NCBI GenBank assembly: GCA_965216225.1
Contig: CBDCFF010000025.1
Coordinates: 60,269-124,268, forward strand
DNA: 64,000 bases
Source: 3107 sp965216225
GTDB taxonomy: Bacteria > Pseudomonadota > Alphaproteobacteria > Rhodobacterales > Rhodobacteraceae
Reading direction: 5' to 3'
Position numbers and translations under genes: made by a program. The notes below the pieces were generated by a model. The model was not told the origin of the DNA and did not search any database. It was given only the letters and a program-made list of their open reading frames with translations. This document shows, piece after piece, positions 8,488-16,385 of the stretch; within the stretch, counting starts at the first letter, position 1, and the number at the start of each line of letters is the position of its first letter.

Positions 8488-10434
8488 ATGGCGCAAATCT
8501 CCCTGACTTTTCCCGATGGCAGTTCGCGCAGGTTCGACGCTGGCGTGACCCCTGCCGTGGTGGCCGCCGGCATTTCCGATTCGCTGGCCGGGAAAGCCAT
8601 TTCGGCAACCGTGAACGGCAGGCACTGGGATCTGCAATGGCCGATCGTCACGGATGCCGGGATCACCATTCACACGATGAAGGACAAGACCCCGGCGCTG
8701 GAACTGATCCGCCATGACCTGGCCCATATCATGGCCCGCGCGGTGCAGGAAATCTGGCCCGACACGAAGGTGACGATAGGACCGGTCATCGAGAACGGCT
8801 GGTATTACGATTTCGACCGGGCCGAACCGTTTACGCCGGAAGACCTCGGCCGGATCGAGACGAGGATGAAGGCCATCATCAACGCGCGAGAGCCGGTCAC
8901 GACCGAAGTGTGGGACCGCGCCCGCGCGATCCGGCACTACACGGACAATGACGAGCCCTACAAGATCGAACTGATCGAAGCGATCCCCGACGGCGAACCC
9001 CTGCGCATGTACTGGCACGGCGGCTGGCAGGATCTGTGTCGCGGGCCGCATCTGCAACATACCGGTCAGGCGCCCGCCGACGCCTTCAGGCTGATGAGCG
9101 TCGCCGGGGCCTATTGGCGGGGCGACAGTAACCGGGCGATGCTGCAACGCATCTATGGCGCGGCCTTCGGAAACCCCGGCGATCTGAAGAAATACCTGAA
9201 CTTCCTCGAAGAAGCCGAAAAGCGGGACCACCGCCGCTTGGGCAGGGAAATGAAACTCTTTCACATGCAGGAAGAGGCGCCGGGTCAGGTTTTCTGGCAC
9301 CCGAACGGCTGGACGATCTACACCGAACTACAGGGCTACATGCGCCGCAGGCAGAAGGAAGGCGGCTATGCAGAGGTGAACACGCCGCAGGTCGTGAACC
9401 GCAGATTGTGGGAAGACTCCGGCCATTGGGAGAAGTATCGCGAGCACATGTTCATCGTCGAGGTGGAAGAGGAGCACGCGCGCGAGAAGTCGATCAACGC
9501 GCTGAAGCCGATGAACTGCCCCGGCCATGTGCAGATTTTCAATCAGGGTCTGAAAAGCTATCGCGACCTGCCCCTGCGCATCGCCGAATTCGGAAGCTGC
9601 AACCGCTATGAACCCTCGGGCGCGCTGCATGGGGTCATGCGGGTTCGCGGCTTTACGCAGGACGACGGGCATATCTTCTGCACCCGGGATCAGATCGAAA
9701 GCGAAACCGCGAAATATATCGCATGGCTGACCGAAGTGTATCGCGACCTCGGCTTTGATGCGTTCCGGGTGAAGTTCTCGGACCGGCCTGCAAGCCGCGC
9801 GGGCAGCGATGAGATATGGGACAGGTCGGAGGCCGCCCTGCTGGCCGCGACCCGCGCTGCGGGGATAGAGCCGGAACTGAACCCCGGAGAGGGCGCGTTC
9901 TATGGTCCCAAGCTGGAATTTGTGCTGACCGACGCGATCGGGCGCGACTGGCAGTGCGGCACCCATCAGGTGGATTTCGTCCTGCCGGAGCGGCTGAATG
10001 CAAACTATATCGGCCCGGATGGCGAAAAGCACCAGACCGTCATGCTGCACCGCGCCTGCCTTGGCAGCTTCGAGCGTTTCATCGGCATCCTGATCGAAAA
10101 CTTCGCAGGCAAACTGCCGTTCTGGCTGGCCCCGCGCCAGGTGGTCGTCGCCGCCATCGTCTCGGACACCGGCGAATATGTGCATGAAGTGGTGGCCGCG
10201 CTGCGCGCCGCAGGGGTGCGGGCCGAAGCCGACATGCGGAACGAGAAGATCGGCTACAAGATTCGTGAGCACTCTCATGCCAGGGTGCCGGTCATTCTGG
10301 CCATCGGCATGAAAGAAGTGAAAGAGCGCACGGTTTCCGTTCGTCGCCTCGGCCAGAAGCAGATCAGTGCAGGATCATTTCACGAAATCGTGAACGCCTT
10401 GGCGCTGGAGGCCACGCCGCCAGACAAACTGTAA
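8488..10434 (+). CDS. thrS: Threonyl-tRNA synthetase
   Basis: 648 aa, standard length. Order: TGS domain (residues 1-60), tRNA-SAD editing domain with the HxxxH pair H76/H80 (RHDLAHIMARA), class II catalytic core with motif MNCPGHVQIF (zinc cysteine) and motif 2 region RYEPSGALHGVMRVRGF, then the HGTP anticodon-binding domain near the C-terminus. Start at 8488 is supported by GAGGAGGCC just upstream; an in-frame ATG at 8458 would add ten residues. It is divergent from the hydrolase and followed by a 214-bp gap before the bufferin operon. Confidence 0.98.
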   Translation: MAQISLTFPDGSSRRFDAGVTPAVVAAGISDSLAGKAISATVNGRHWDLQWPIVTDAGITIHTMKDKTPALELIRHDLAHIMARAVQEIWPDTKVTIGPVIENGWYYDFDRAEPFTPEDLGRIETRMKAIINAREPVTTEVWDRARAIRHYTDNDEPYKIELIEAIPDGEPLRMYWHGGWQDLCRGPHLQHTGQAPADAFRLMSVAGAYWRGDSNRAMLQRIYGAAFGNPGDLKKYLNFLEEAEKRDHRRLGREMKLFHMQEEAPGQVFWHPNGWTIYTELQGYMRRRQKEGGYAEVNTPQVVNRRLWEDSGHWEKYREHMFIVEVEEEHAREKSINALKPMNCPGHVQIFNQGLKSYRDLPLRIAEFGSCNRYEPSGALHGVMRVRGFTQDDGHIFCTRDQIESETAKYIAWLTEVYRDLGFDAFRVKFSDRPASRAGSDEIWDRSEAALLAATRAAGIEPELNPGEGAFYGPKLEFVLTDAIGRDWQCGTHQVDFVLPERLNANYIGPDGEKHQTVMLHRACLGSFERFIGILIENFAGKLPFWLAPRQVVVAAIVSDTGEYVHEVVAALRAAGVRAEADMRNEKIGYKIREHSHARVPVILAIGMKEVKERTVSVRRLGQKQISAGSFHEIVNALALEATPPDKL

Positions 10435-10525
10435 GGCACGGTTGGGAATTTCACCCCTCGCCACCACAGGGTTTCACGGGGTTTTCGTTTTTTGTCAGAG
10501 ACTTGCGCCATTACGGCCTTCACGC

Positions 10526-10541
10526 GAGGTGAACGCACCTC
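10526..10541. promoter_or_regulatory. Short inverted repeat upstream of the bufferin operon
   Basis: GAGGTG-AACG-CACCTC, perfect 6-bp arms, 110 bp upstream of the bufA start and 13 bp upstream of a TTGACA hexamer at 10554-10559. It could be an operator or part of a weak thrS terminator. No convincing -10 box or ECF-type promoter could be assigned, so regulation of the operon is left open. Confidence 0.3.
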
Positions 10542-10648
10542 ACAAAAGCGTGATTGACAGCGTTGTGAATGGCCCACAGGCACCGTGCCGGGCTAGGTTC
10601 CGGCAGTCGCTGGTTTTGGTGACGTATCAAAACAAAAGGAAACTCCCA

Positions 10649-10969
10649 ATGTCCAATCAAGTCAAAGCCCTTGCTGTTGCCGGTGCCGTCGCTGCTGCGA
10701 TTGCTGCACAGACCACTGGCGCCGCAGCCCAGAACAACAATGATGACAACGTCGTAAATTGCTACGGCATCGCGCTCGCAGGCAAGAATGACTGCGCCGC
10801 CGGCCCCGGCACCACCTGCGCCGGCACCTCCACCGTTGACTATCAGGGCAACGCCTGGAAGGCGGTCAAGTTCAGCGATTGCCTGACCACGGGCCTGCCG
10901 GCCATGGCTGACGGCACACCGCGCCACGGCGCTGTCTATCCTCTTCCCCGTGACGTTCCGGCATCCTGA
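10649..10969 (+). CDS. bufA: BufA1-type bufferin precursor (DUF2282), copper-binding RiPP
   Basis: 106 aa. It has a Sec-type signal peptide ending near GAAAQ (residue 27), then a core with four cysteines C38, C49, C57 and C78. The block NCYGIALAGKNDCAAGPG plus GTTCAGTSTVDYQGNAW is diagnostic of DUF2282/BufA1. In characterised bufferins, two of four conserved Cys are converted to thiooxazoles by the MNIO enzyme and the exported peptide sequesters copper in the periplasm (established knowledge). AAAGGA precedes the ATG. It heads an operon with bufB, bufC and a DoxX gene. The adjacent maturase makes the assignment strong. Confidence 0.93.
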   Translation: MSNQVKALAVAGAVAAAIAAQTTGAAAQNNNDDNVVNCYGIALAGKNDCAAGPGTTCAGTSTVDYQGNAWKAVKFSDCLTTGLPAMADGTPRHGAVYPLPRDVPAS

Positions 10970-10991
10970 CATGCCTGTCACGAGAAACCGG

Positions 10992-11014
10992 CATCCCCGC
11001 TTCTGGCGGGGGTG
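10992..11014 (+). promoter_or_regulatory. Intra-operon hairpin between bufA and bufB
   Basis: A 9-bp stem (10992-11000 with 11006-11014, one G-U pair) around a 5-nt loop TTCTG, just downstream of the bufA stop. There is no T-tract, so it is better read as a processing or attenuation structure that favours precursor over maturase expression, as is common in RiPP operons (inference). Confidence 0.5.
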
Positions 11015-11055
11015 TCTGGCCATTTCCGGCACACCATGCGCTGCGGGAGGAATCC

Positions 11056-11919
11056 ATGCTCGACGCCGCCCGACATCCGTTTGATCGCCTGCCCAACCGT
11101 CCCGGCGTGGGCTACAAGCCGCAACATTATTCCGACATTCTTGAAAATGCCGCGCCGGTCGAGTGGCTGGAAATCCACGCGGAAAACTACATGGGCGATG
11201 GCGGCCGCCCAATCGCCGAGCTGCGGGTGCTGGCAGAGCGATTTGCGTTCTCGGTGCATGGCGTCGGCCTGTCCATCGGCGGCGAGGCCCCGCTTGACAG
11301 GGACCATCTGAAACGGCTGGCGCATCTTGTCGGCTGGCTCAACCCGGCGCGCTTTTCCGAGCATCTCGCCTGGTCAACCCATGACGCGCATTTCCTCAAC
11401 GATCTGCTGCCCCTGCCCTATACCGGGGAAACGCTGAATCGCGTGGTGGAACATATCGACCGGGTGCAGGATGCGGTGGGTCGGCAGATGCTGCTGGAAA
11501 ACCCCTCGACCTATCTGGCATTTGCCGAAACCACGATGTCGGAGATCGAGTTCCTGTCGGAGATCACCCGCCGCACCGGCTGCGGGCTGCTTCTGGACGT
11601 GAACAATGTCTTCGTCTCCGCCACCAACCAGAAAACCGACGCCCGTTCCTATATCGACGGCTTTCCGCTTGATCAGGTTGGCGAGATTCATCTTGGCGGG
11701 CATGATGAGGATGCCGACGACATGGGCGAGCCCCTGCTGATCGACAGCCACGGGACAGAGGTCGTCGATCCGGTCTGGGCGCTTTATGATTACACGATCT
11801 CGAAGGCGGGCGCTTTGCCAACCCTGATCGAATGGGATACGGATGTGCCGGAATGGCCGGTTCTGGCCGAAGAGGCCGGACGCGCGGCGCGGATTCTGCA
11901 CAGGGTCGCCGCCTTATGA
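11056..11919 (+). CDS. bufB: MNIO-family bufferin maturase (DUF692)
   Basis: 287 aa TIM-barrel of the multinuclear non-heme iron oxidase family, which installs thiooxazole groups on precursor cysteines. Metal-ligand candidates are all present: H68 (SVHGVGLS), E148 (LLENPSTYL), D181 and N184 (LLLDVNNVFVSA), H212/H216 (EIHLGGHD), H232 (IDSHG) and E259 (LIEWDTDVP). The start at 11056 follows GGGAGGAATCC. Its stop overlaps the bufC start (ATGA). Gene order precursor-MNIO-DUF2063-DoxX is that of bufferin operons. Confidence 0.95.
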   Translation: MLDAARHPFDRLPNRPGVGYKPQHYSDILENAAPVEWLEIHAENYMGDGGRPIAELRVLAERFAFSVHGVGLSIGGEAPLDRDHLKRLAHLVGWLNPARFSEHLAWSTHDAHFLNDLLPLPYTGETLNRVVEHIDRVQDAVGRQMLLENPSTYLAFAETTMSEIEFLSEITRRTGCGLLLDVNNVFVSATNQKTDARSYIDGFPLDQVGEIHLGGHDEDADDMGEPLLIDSHGTEVVDPVWALYDYTISKAGALPTLIEWDTDVPEWPVLAEEAGRAARILHRVAAL

Positions 11920-12680
11920 AAGTCGATCAGACAGACTTCACGACGGCCATGCTCGACCCCGCGAGGGGGGTTCCCGACGGCCTGATCGACCCGCAAGGCC
12001 GCAGCGCGGGCAAGCGTTTCAACGTCTATCGCAACAATGTCGCGGTCAGTCTGACCGAAGCCCTCATCACCGCTTTTCCATCGCTCTGCCGGATGCTGGG
12101 GGATGAGCATTTTCGCACTCTGGCCAGTGTCTATCTGCGCAGACACCCGCCGAAATCGCCATTGATGATGTTCTATGGCGAGGACATGCCGGATTTTCTG
12201 ACGGACTTCGAGCCACTTGCCGGTCTGGAATATCTGCCCGGCCTTTCGCGTGTGGACCTGGCGCGCCGCCATTCCTATCACGCGGCGGATTCAACGCCCG
12301 TGAACCCGCAGGCGCTACAGGATATGCCGCCCGGTGCGCTGATGCAAAGCCGCCTGCGCATCGCACCGTCCGCCCGCGTGCTGGCTTCGCGCTGGCCGAT
12401 CTTCTCATTATGGCGGCGGGCCATGGAAGGCGGCGCGGAGCCGCCGGAAATGCAGCCGGAAGAAGTGCTGATCGCGCGGCCGGAGTTCGACCCGCTTGTA
12501 ATGCGCCTGCCCGAAGGCGGCGCCGCCTTCATCGAGGCGCTTCAGTCCGGCCGGAATTTTTCCGCCTCGGTTGACGCGGCCACCGGAGTATCCGCGAATT
12601 TCGATCTTGCCGCCACTCTGGGGGCCATGCTCTCTGTCGGCGCAATAACAAAAATCACCGAAGGGGATGATGGGGGATGA
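11916..12680 (+). CDS. bufC: BufC/HvfC-type RiPP recognition partner (DUF2063)
   Basis: 254 aa. The N-terminal part (residues 1-90, including FNVYRNNVAVSLTEAL and FPSLCRMLGDEHF) matches the DUF2063/HvfC N-terminal domain that binds the precursor and presents it to the MNIO enzyme; the C-terminal half is the variable domain. It overlaps bufB upstream and the DoxX gene downstream by 4 nt each, so the three are translationally coupled. An upstream in-frame extension is ignored because the coupled ATG at 11916 is the family start. Confidence 0.92.
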   Translation: MKVDQTDFTTAMLDPARGVPDGLIDPQGRSAGKRFNVYRNNVAVSLTEALITAFPSLCRMLGDEHFRTLASVYLRRHPPKSPLMMFYGEDMPDFLTDFEPLAGLEYLPGLSRVDLARRHSYHAADSTPVNPQALQDMPPGALMQSRLRIAPSARVLASRWPIFSLWRRAMEGGAEPPEMQPEEVLIARPEFDPLVMRLPEGGAAFIEALQSGRNFSASVDAATGVSANFDLAATLGAMLSVGAITKITEGDDGG

Positions 12681-13000
12681 GACTCATACAATCGCTGCAT
12701 GATGCCGTCTTTGGCGCGCTCAAACGGTTTCTGGGGCCGTGGCTTCTGCCGACCCTGGCGCGATTCGCATTTGCGGCAACGCTGATGAGACTCATACAAT
12801 CGCTGCATGATGCCGTCTTTGGCGCGCTCAAACGGTTTCTGGGGCCGTGGCTTCTGCCGACCCTGGCGCGATTCGCATTTGCGGCAACGCTGATGAGACT
12901 CATACAATCGCTGCATGATGCCGTCTTTGGCGCGCTCAAACGGTTTCTGGGGCCGTGGCTTCTGCCGACCCTGGCGCGATTCGCATTTGCGGCAACGCTG
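12677..13000. repeat. Exact 3 x 108-bp tandem repeat at the DoxX start
   Basis: Three identical 108-bp units at 12677-12784, 12785-12892 and 12893-13000. Each encodes the same 36 residues starting with Met and ending FAFAATL. No mismatch is visible between copies, so the amplification is very recent or actively homogenised. Copy number changes would stay in frame. Confidence 0.98.
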
Positions 13001-13462
13001 CTGATATATTACTGGAACAGCGCCCTGACCAAGCTGGGCGACGACGGGCTGCCGTTCGGCGTCTTCGCGCCCGCGACCGGCGCCTATATCCAGATTTTCC
13101 CCCGCACGATGGAGGCGATCAGCTATGATGTCTCTCAGTTGGGCGTCTATCACTGGGCGGTCGTCGTCTTTGCCACAATCTCGGAGTTCGTGCTGCCCGC
13201 ATTGCTGATCGTGGGGCTTTTCACCCGTGTTGCGGCACTGGGCATGATCGGCTTTGTCGCGGTACAGACGCTGACCGACCTGTTCGGCCACGGCGCCATT
13301 CTGCATCCGCAAACGCTGGGCGTCTGGTTTGACGGCAAGCCGGACAGTCTGATCCTGGATCAGCGGCTGCTGTGGGTCGTGCTGCTGCTGGTGCCGGTGC
13401 TCAAGGGCGCCGGGCCGCTGTCGCTGGATCGGCTTCTGCGCCCCCCGTCACGGACGGGCTGA
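12677..13462 (+). CDS. DoxX-family membrane protein of the bufferin operon (BufD/HvfX-like) with triplicated N-terminus
   Basis: 261 aa. The C-terminal 189 residues are an ordinary DoxX protein with four membrane segments; residues 73-108 (MRLIQSLHDAVFGALKRF and onward) are the native N-terminus. This 36-residue unit is present three times exactly, so the full product has two extra copies, each ending in a truncated first helix. Each unit starts with its own ATG (12677, 12785, 12893); only the first has a purine-rich SD-like leader, and it overlaps the bufC stop. DoxX partners are needed for metallophore function or membrane association by analogy. Whether the long form is made or is functional is unknown. 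Confidence 0.9.
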   Translation: MRLIQSLHDAVFGALKRFLGPWLLPTLARFAFAATLMRLIQSLHDAVFGALKRFLGPWLLPTLARFAFAATLMRLIQSLHDAVFGALKRFLGPWLLPTLARFAFAATLLIYYWNSALTKLGDDGLPFGVFAPATGAYIQIFPRTMEAISYDVSQLGVYHWAVVVFATISEFVLPALLIVGLFTRVAALGMIGFVAVQTLTDLFGHGAILHPQTLGVWFDGKPDSLILDQRLLWVVLLLVPVLKGAGPLSLDRLLRPPSRTG

Positions 13463-13696
13463 AACCCGGTCTGATCCGTCGAAACGCATGTCGCCGCCCT
13501 GCATATCTGCGACTGCGCCTTGGGGTACGCGAGAAGCCCTTGCATACCGCCGAAAAAAAGATAAGAGTCTGCGCCGTGACGACAGTTTTTCTTGACGACC
13601 GCCTCTCTGACTTCGGGGCAGCCGGAAGACCTGAAGACCTGGCTGCACTGTCCTGTCGCAATTCTGCGCGGGAAAAACCTTGAGAGGAGAGAACGG

Positions 13697-13903
13697 ATGG
13701 CCACTGGCACCGTGAAATGGTTCAATACAGCAAAGGGTTTCGGCTTTATCGCCCCCGATGGCGGCGGCAAGGATGTGTTCGTGCATGTCTCTGCCGTCGA
13801 ACGCTCCGGTCTGACCGGACTCGCCGACAACCAGAAGGTCGAATTTGAGCTTCAGGCAGGACGGGACGGACGGGAATCGGCGGTGGATCTGAAAACGCTC
13901 TGA
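13697..13903 (+). CDS. cspA: Cold-shock protein (CspA family)
   Basis: 68 aa, one cold-shock domain with the RNA-binding motifs KGFGFIAPD and VFVHVSAV. It binds single-stranded nucleic acid and acts as an RNA chaperone. GAGAGGAGAG lies directly upstream of the ATG. The roughly 230-bp leader between the DoxX gene and this start carries no other gene and could be the long structured 5' UTR typical of cold-shock mRNAs (inference). It ends in a strong terminator. Confidence 0.97.
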   Translation: MATGTVKWFNTAKGFGFIAPDGGGKDVFVHVSAVERSGLTGLADNQKVEFELQAGRDGRESAVDLKTL

Positions 13904-13919
13904 TCGCGGCCCGATTCTG

Positions 13920-13957
13920 GAAACACCCCCGAACGTGATTCGGGGGTGTTTCTTTTT
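13920..13957 (+). terminator. Rho-independent terminator after cspA
   Basis: Perfect 14-bp stem (13920-13933 with 13939-13952), loop CGTGA, followed by TTTTT. Textbook intrinsic terminator 16 nt after the cspA stop. Confidence 0.95.
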
Positions 13958-14018
13958 GGTCACAGAAAAGAAAAAACGTGCCGGCGTCACGGGGCGCGCT
14001 CCTGCCCCGGCGATCCCC

Positions 14019-14347
14019 TAGAGCGGTTCATCATTTGTTTGAATCTCGGGATTCCGTTTTTCGTTGAATTGTGATTCAAACTGCGTGCCGGGACTGGAGG
14101 CCGGCATGCATGGTAAAACCCTATTCGAATGATCTTCGGGAGCGTGCAGTAGCAGCTGTTGTTTCCGGCGAGACGGCACGTGTTGTGGCTGCCCGTTTCT
14201 CGGTGGCTGTTTCTTCGGTGATCAAGTGGCACCAGCGATATCGCGAGACTGGCAGCGTGGCGCCTGGCAAGATGGGTGGCCACCGCAGGATTATCCTTGA
14301 ACCCCACCGTGATTTTATCCTGGAGCAGATCAACCGCACGCCGCACC
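14019..14347 (+). mobile_element. IS630-family element, 5' fragment
   Basis: Starts with the TA target dinucleotide and the terminal GAGCGGTTCATCATTTG shared with the complete copy at 27575. It carries the transposase N-terminus (ATG at 14110, VKPYSNDLRERAVAAVVSG, a helix-turn-helix region) and stops at 14347, where an IS66 end begins. Versus the complete copy it differs by at least one base substitution and one indel. The right half is gone, so it is dead. Confidence 0.92.
14110..14347 (+). pseudogene. IS630 transposase, truncated N-terminal part
   Basis: About 79 codons of the IS630 transposase DNA-binding region (SGETARVVAARFSVAVSSV), cut at codon 79 (NRTPH) by the junction with IS66 sequence. 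The DDE catalytic domain is missing. Confidence 0.9.
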
Positions 14348-14369
14348 GTAAGCGTCCGGTCTGACAGCC

Positions 14370-14945
14370 TTATTTCCTTGGTTTTCCGGGCTTCCAGCGT
14401 TTTGCGAGACTGAGGACTTCGAGTTTGAGTTTGTCGGTTTCGGGCTGATTGGGATCGAAGGTGCCGCCATACCAGTCTTTGAGATGATCGTGCTCTGGAT
14501 GCTTTGGATCGGCCATGGCATCGAGGAACCCGTAGTAGCCAAGGAAGCCCCCGACGTCTTCGGGCGGGCATTTACCGATGACCTCGATTAGTCTGGGATA
14601 GAGTTCGCCAGGGACGGGATCGGTGATCCTGCCGATCTTGATCCTGTGTTCCCAGTTGTCGCCAAAATCGTAGATGTAGTTGATCGTCTTTTTGCCGGTG
14701 TCCTCGATGACTTGGCCCAGAGTGGTTTTGTTGGCGGGCCGGTCCTCGCCGCCAAAATCGGGGTCCGCGATACCCCATGTGGCGCGGGCTGCTTCGAACA
14801 TGTAGAGATGCGAGTTGGTCCAGCCCATGGCCACCTGCAGTGTCAGGTGCAGCCGGTCCAGCCGGATATCGGCAGGCACCTGCAGGGTGCGGGTGACAGC
14901 GGGCTCGATGTCTTGCAGGGTGACTTTGATCTCGATGATGCTCAT
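14370..14945 (-). CDS. Plasmid pRiA4b ORF-3-like protein, IS66 passenger
   Basis: 191 aa from MSIIEIKVTLQDIEPAVTR. The sequence (PVPGELYPRLIEVIGKCPPE, EDVGGFLGYYGFLDAMADP, YDFGDNWEHRI) is that of PF07929, a family of unknown biochemical role often carried by rhizobial plasmids and IS elements. Its ATG overlaps the tnpC stop (ATGA), so it is translated as a passenger behind the transposase. It ends 22 nt from the IS end. It appears intact although the element is broken. Confidence 0.9.
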   Translation of the reverse strand: MSIIEIKVTLQDIEPAVTRTLQVPADIRLDRLHLTLQVAMGWTNSHLYMFEAARATWGIADPDFGGEDRPANKTTLGQVIEDTGKKTINYIYDFGDNWEHRIKIGRITDPVPGELYPRLIEVIGKCPPEDVGGFLGYYGFLDAMADPKHPEHDHLKDWYGGTFDPNQPETDKLKLEVLSLAKRWKPGKPRK

Positions 14946-15448
14946 GCAGCGTCTTTCATGTGATGGTGGCTGCCCATGTTCCATGGCAGCAGGTCGTCGA
15001 CCTTGGTGATCTTGCAATCCGGGATGCGGGCCAGAGTGTCGGCCAGCCAGCCCTGCGGATCAACGTTGTTCAGTTTGGCGGTTTCAATCAGCGTATAGGC
15101 GATGGCAGCGGCTTTGCCGCCTGCCGGTGATCCAACGAAGAGGTAGTTCTTGCGCCCCAAAGCAATACCTCTGATGGCCCGCTCGGCCGCATTATTGTCG
15201 ATCTCGAGATGGCCATGTTCAAGGTATGGCCGGAGCCGTGGCAACCGGGTCAGCGCATAACGGATGGCCCCTGCAAGTGGCGATTTGCCAGAGATAGCGG
15301 GCAGTTGGGCACCCAGCCAATTGCCCAGGTCATCGAAGACGGGTCTGGCCTCGGCCTGCCGTATGGCGGTACGCTGATCCGGCGGCGATCCACGGGCCTC
15401 TTTCTCGATAGCGTAGAGCCCTGCTATCCGCTTGATCGCCTCTTCGGC
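14942..15448 (-). pseudogene. tnpC: IS66 transposase TnpC, C-terminal fragment (element B)
   Basis: About 170 residues of the IS66 transposase (EIDNNAAERAIRGIALGRKN with the catalytic glutamate region, then GKAAAIAYTLIETAKLNNVD). The N-terminal two-thirds are absent. The reading frame enters IS21 sequence at 15449. Comparable positions in the complete IS66 copy differ at many residues. Confidence 0.9.
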
Positions 15449-15662
15449 TGTAGCGCGACAATCAAGATGAGAAGTGCGCGTCAATCAGGATGAGAATCCT
15501 TGGTCGCGACGTTTGGGACGATGCCGGGCTTTTGTGCCGCGATCAAGGGGTTTGTTTTTTGATTGTCGCGGAGCGTCAATCAGCTTTGGTGTTTTCCGGT
15601 GTGGCTTTTTGTGCAGGCCTTCCCGGCCCCTTTGCCTTTTGTGCTGCTCTTCGCCGGTAGCT

Positions 15663-16385
15663 TTAGACATTCATCTCGAAGATGGTTGCGTGGTGCACGA
15701 GCCTGTCGACGGCGGCCAATGTCATGGCCGGGTCTGGAAAAATCGCATTCCACTCCCCGAAGGGCTGGTTGGCCGTGATCAACATTGAGCGGCGTTCATA
15801 TCTCGCGCTGATGAGTTCGAAGAGCACACTGGTTTCAGCCTGATCCTTGGTGACGTAGGTGATGTCATCGAGGATCAGCAGATGGAATTTGTCGAGCTTT
15901 GCAATGGCACTTTCGAGGACGAGATCGCGGCGGGCCTGTTGGAGTTTCTGGACCAGATCGGTGGTGCGGCTGAATAGGACGCGGTAGCCTTGCTCGACAA
16001 GGGCGAGCCCGATGGCTGAGCCGAGATGTGATTTGCCCACACCTGGCGGCCCAAACAGCAGGATGTTGCCGCCCTTTCCGATCCAGCTGTCGCCAGCGGT
16101 GATCGCACTGACATGGGCCTTGGACAGCATGGGGACGGCTGTGAAGTCGAAGGTGTCGATCGTTTTTCCGGGCAACAGGCGTGCCTGTGCGAGATGTCGC
16201 TCGATACGACGGCGATCTCGTTCAGCCAGTTCATGCTCCACCAGGGTGCTGAGCATCCGAGCGGCGGGCCAGCCTTCCTTGTCGGCTTGTTCCGCAAAGC
16301 GCGGCCATAGCGCCTTGATGGCTGGCAAGCGCAATTCGGTCAGAGCCAAGGTTAGGCGGGCGGTATCGGTCTGGGGCGATGTCAT
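15663..16385 (-). CDS. istB: IS21 helper ATPase IstB, prematurely stopped (copy 1)
   Basis: 240 aa AAA+/DnaA-like helper with Walker A GPPGVGKSH and Walker B LLILDDITYV. Compared with copy 2 (269 aa), codon 241 is TAA instead of GAA, so the basic C-terminal tail (KAKGPGRPAQKATP) is lost. The start overlaps the istA stop (ATGA). The ATPase core is intact; whether tail loss abolishes transposition is unknown. Confidence 0.95.
   Translation of the reverse strand: MTSPQTDTARLTLALTELRLPAIKALWPRFAEQADKEGWPAARMLSTLVEHELAERDRRRIERHLAQARLLPGKTIDTFDFTAVPMLSKAHVSAITAGDSWIGKGGNILLFGPPGVGKSHLGSAIGLALVEQGYRVLFSRTTDLVQKLQQARRDLVLESAIAKLDKFHLLILDDITYVTKDQAETSVLFELISARYERRSMLITANQPFGEWNAIFPDPAMTLAAVDRLVHHATIFEMNV

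Larger units (their letters stand above)
14348..15448 (-). mobile_element. IS66-family element B, terminal fragment with passenger gene
   Basis: Begins at 14348 with GTAAGCGTCCGGTCTGAC, a typical IS66 terminal sequence, inside the IS630 remnant. It contains a pRiA4b ORF-3 passenger gene and the C-terminal third of a TnpC transposase, then is cut at 15448 by IS21. Its TnpC differs clearly from the one right of IS21, so this is a different IS66 lineage from element A. Confidence 0.85.

Noticed and set aside
10440..10500. thrS terminator (CCCC...GGGG before TTTTCGTTTTTT)
   Set aside because: The stem is only about 4-5 bp with a large loop; too weak to list.
10554..10582. Sigma-70 promoter for bufA at TTGACA
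   Set aside because: No acceptable -10 hexamer at 16-18 nt; bufferin operons are often ECF-controlled, and no clear ECF motif was found either.
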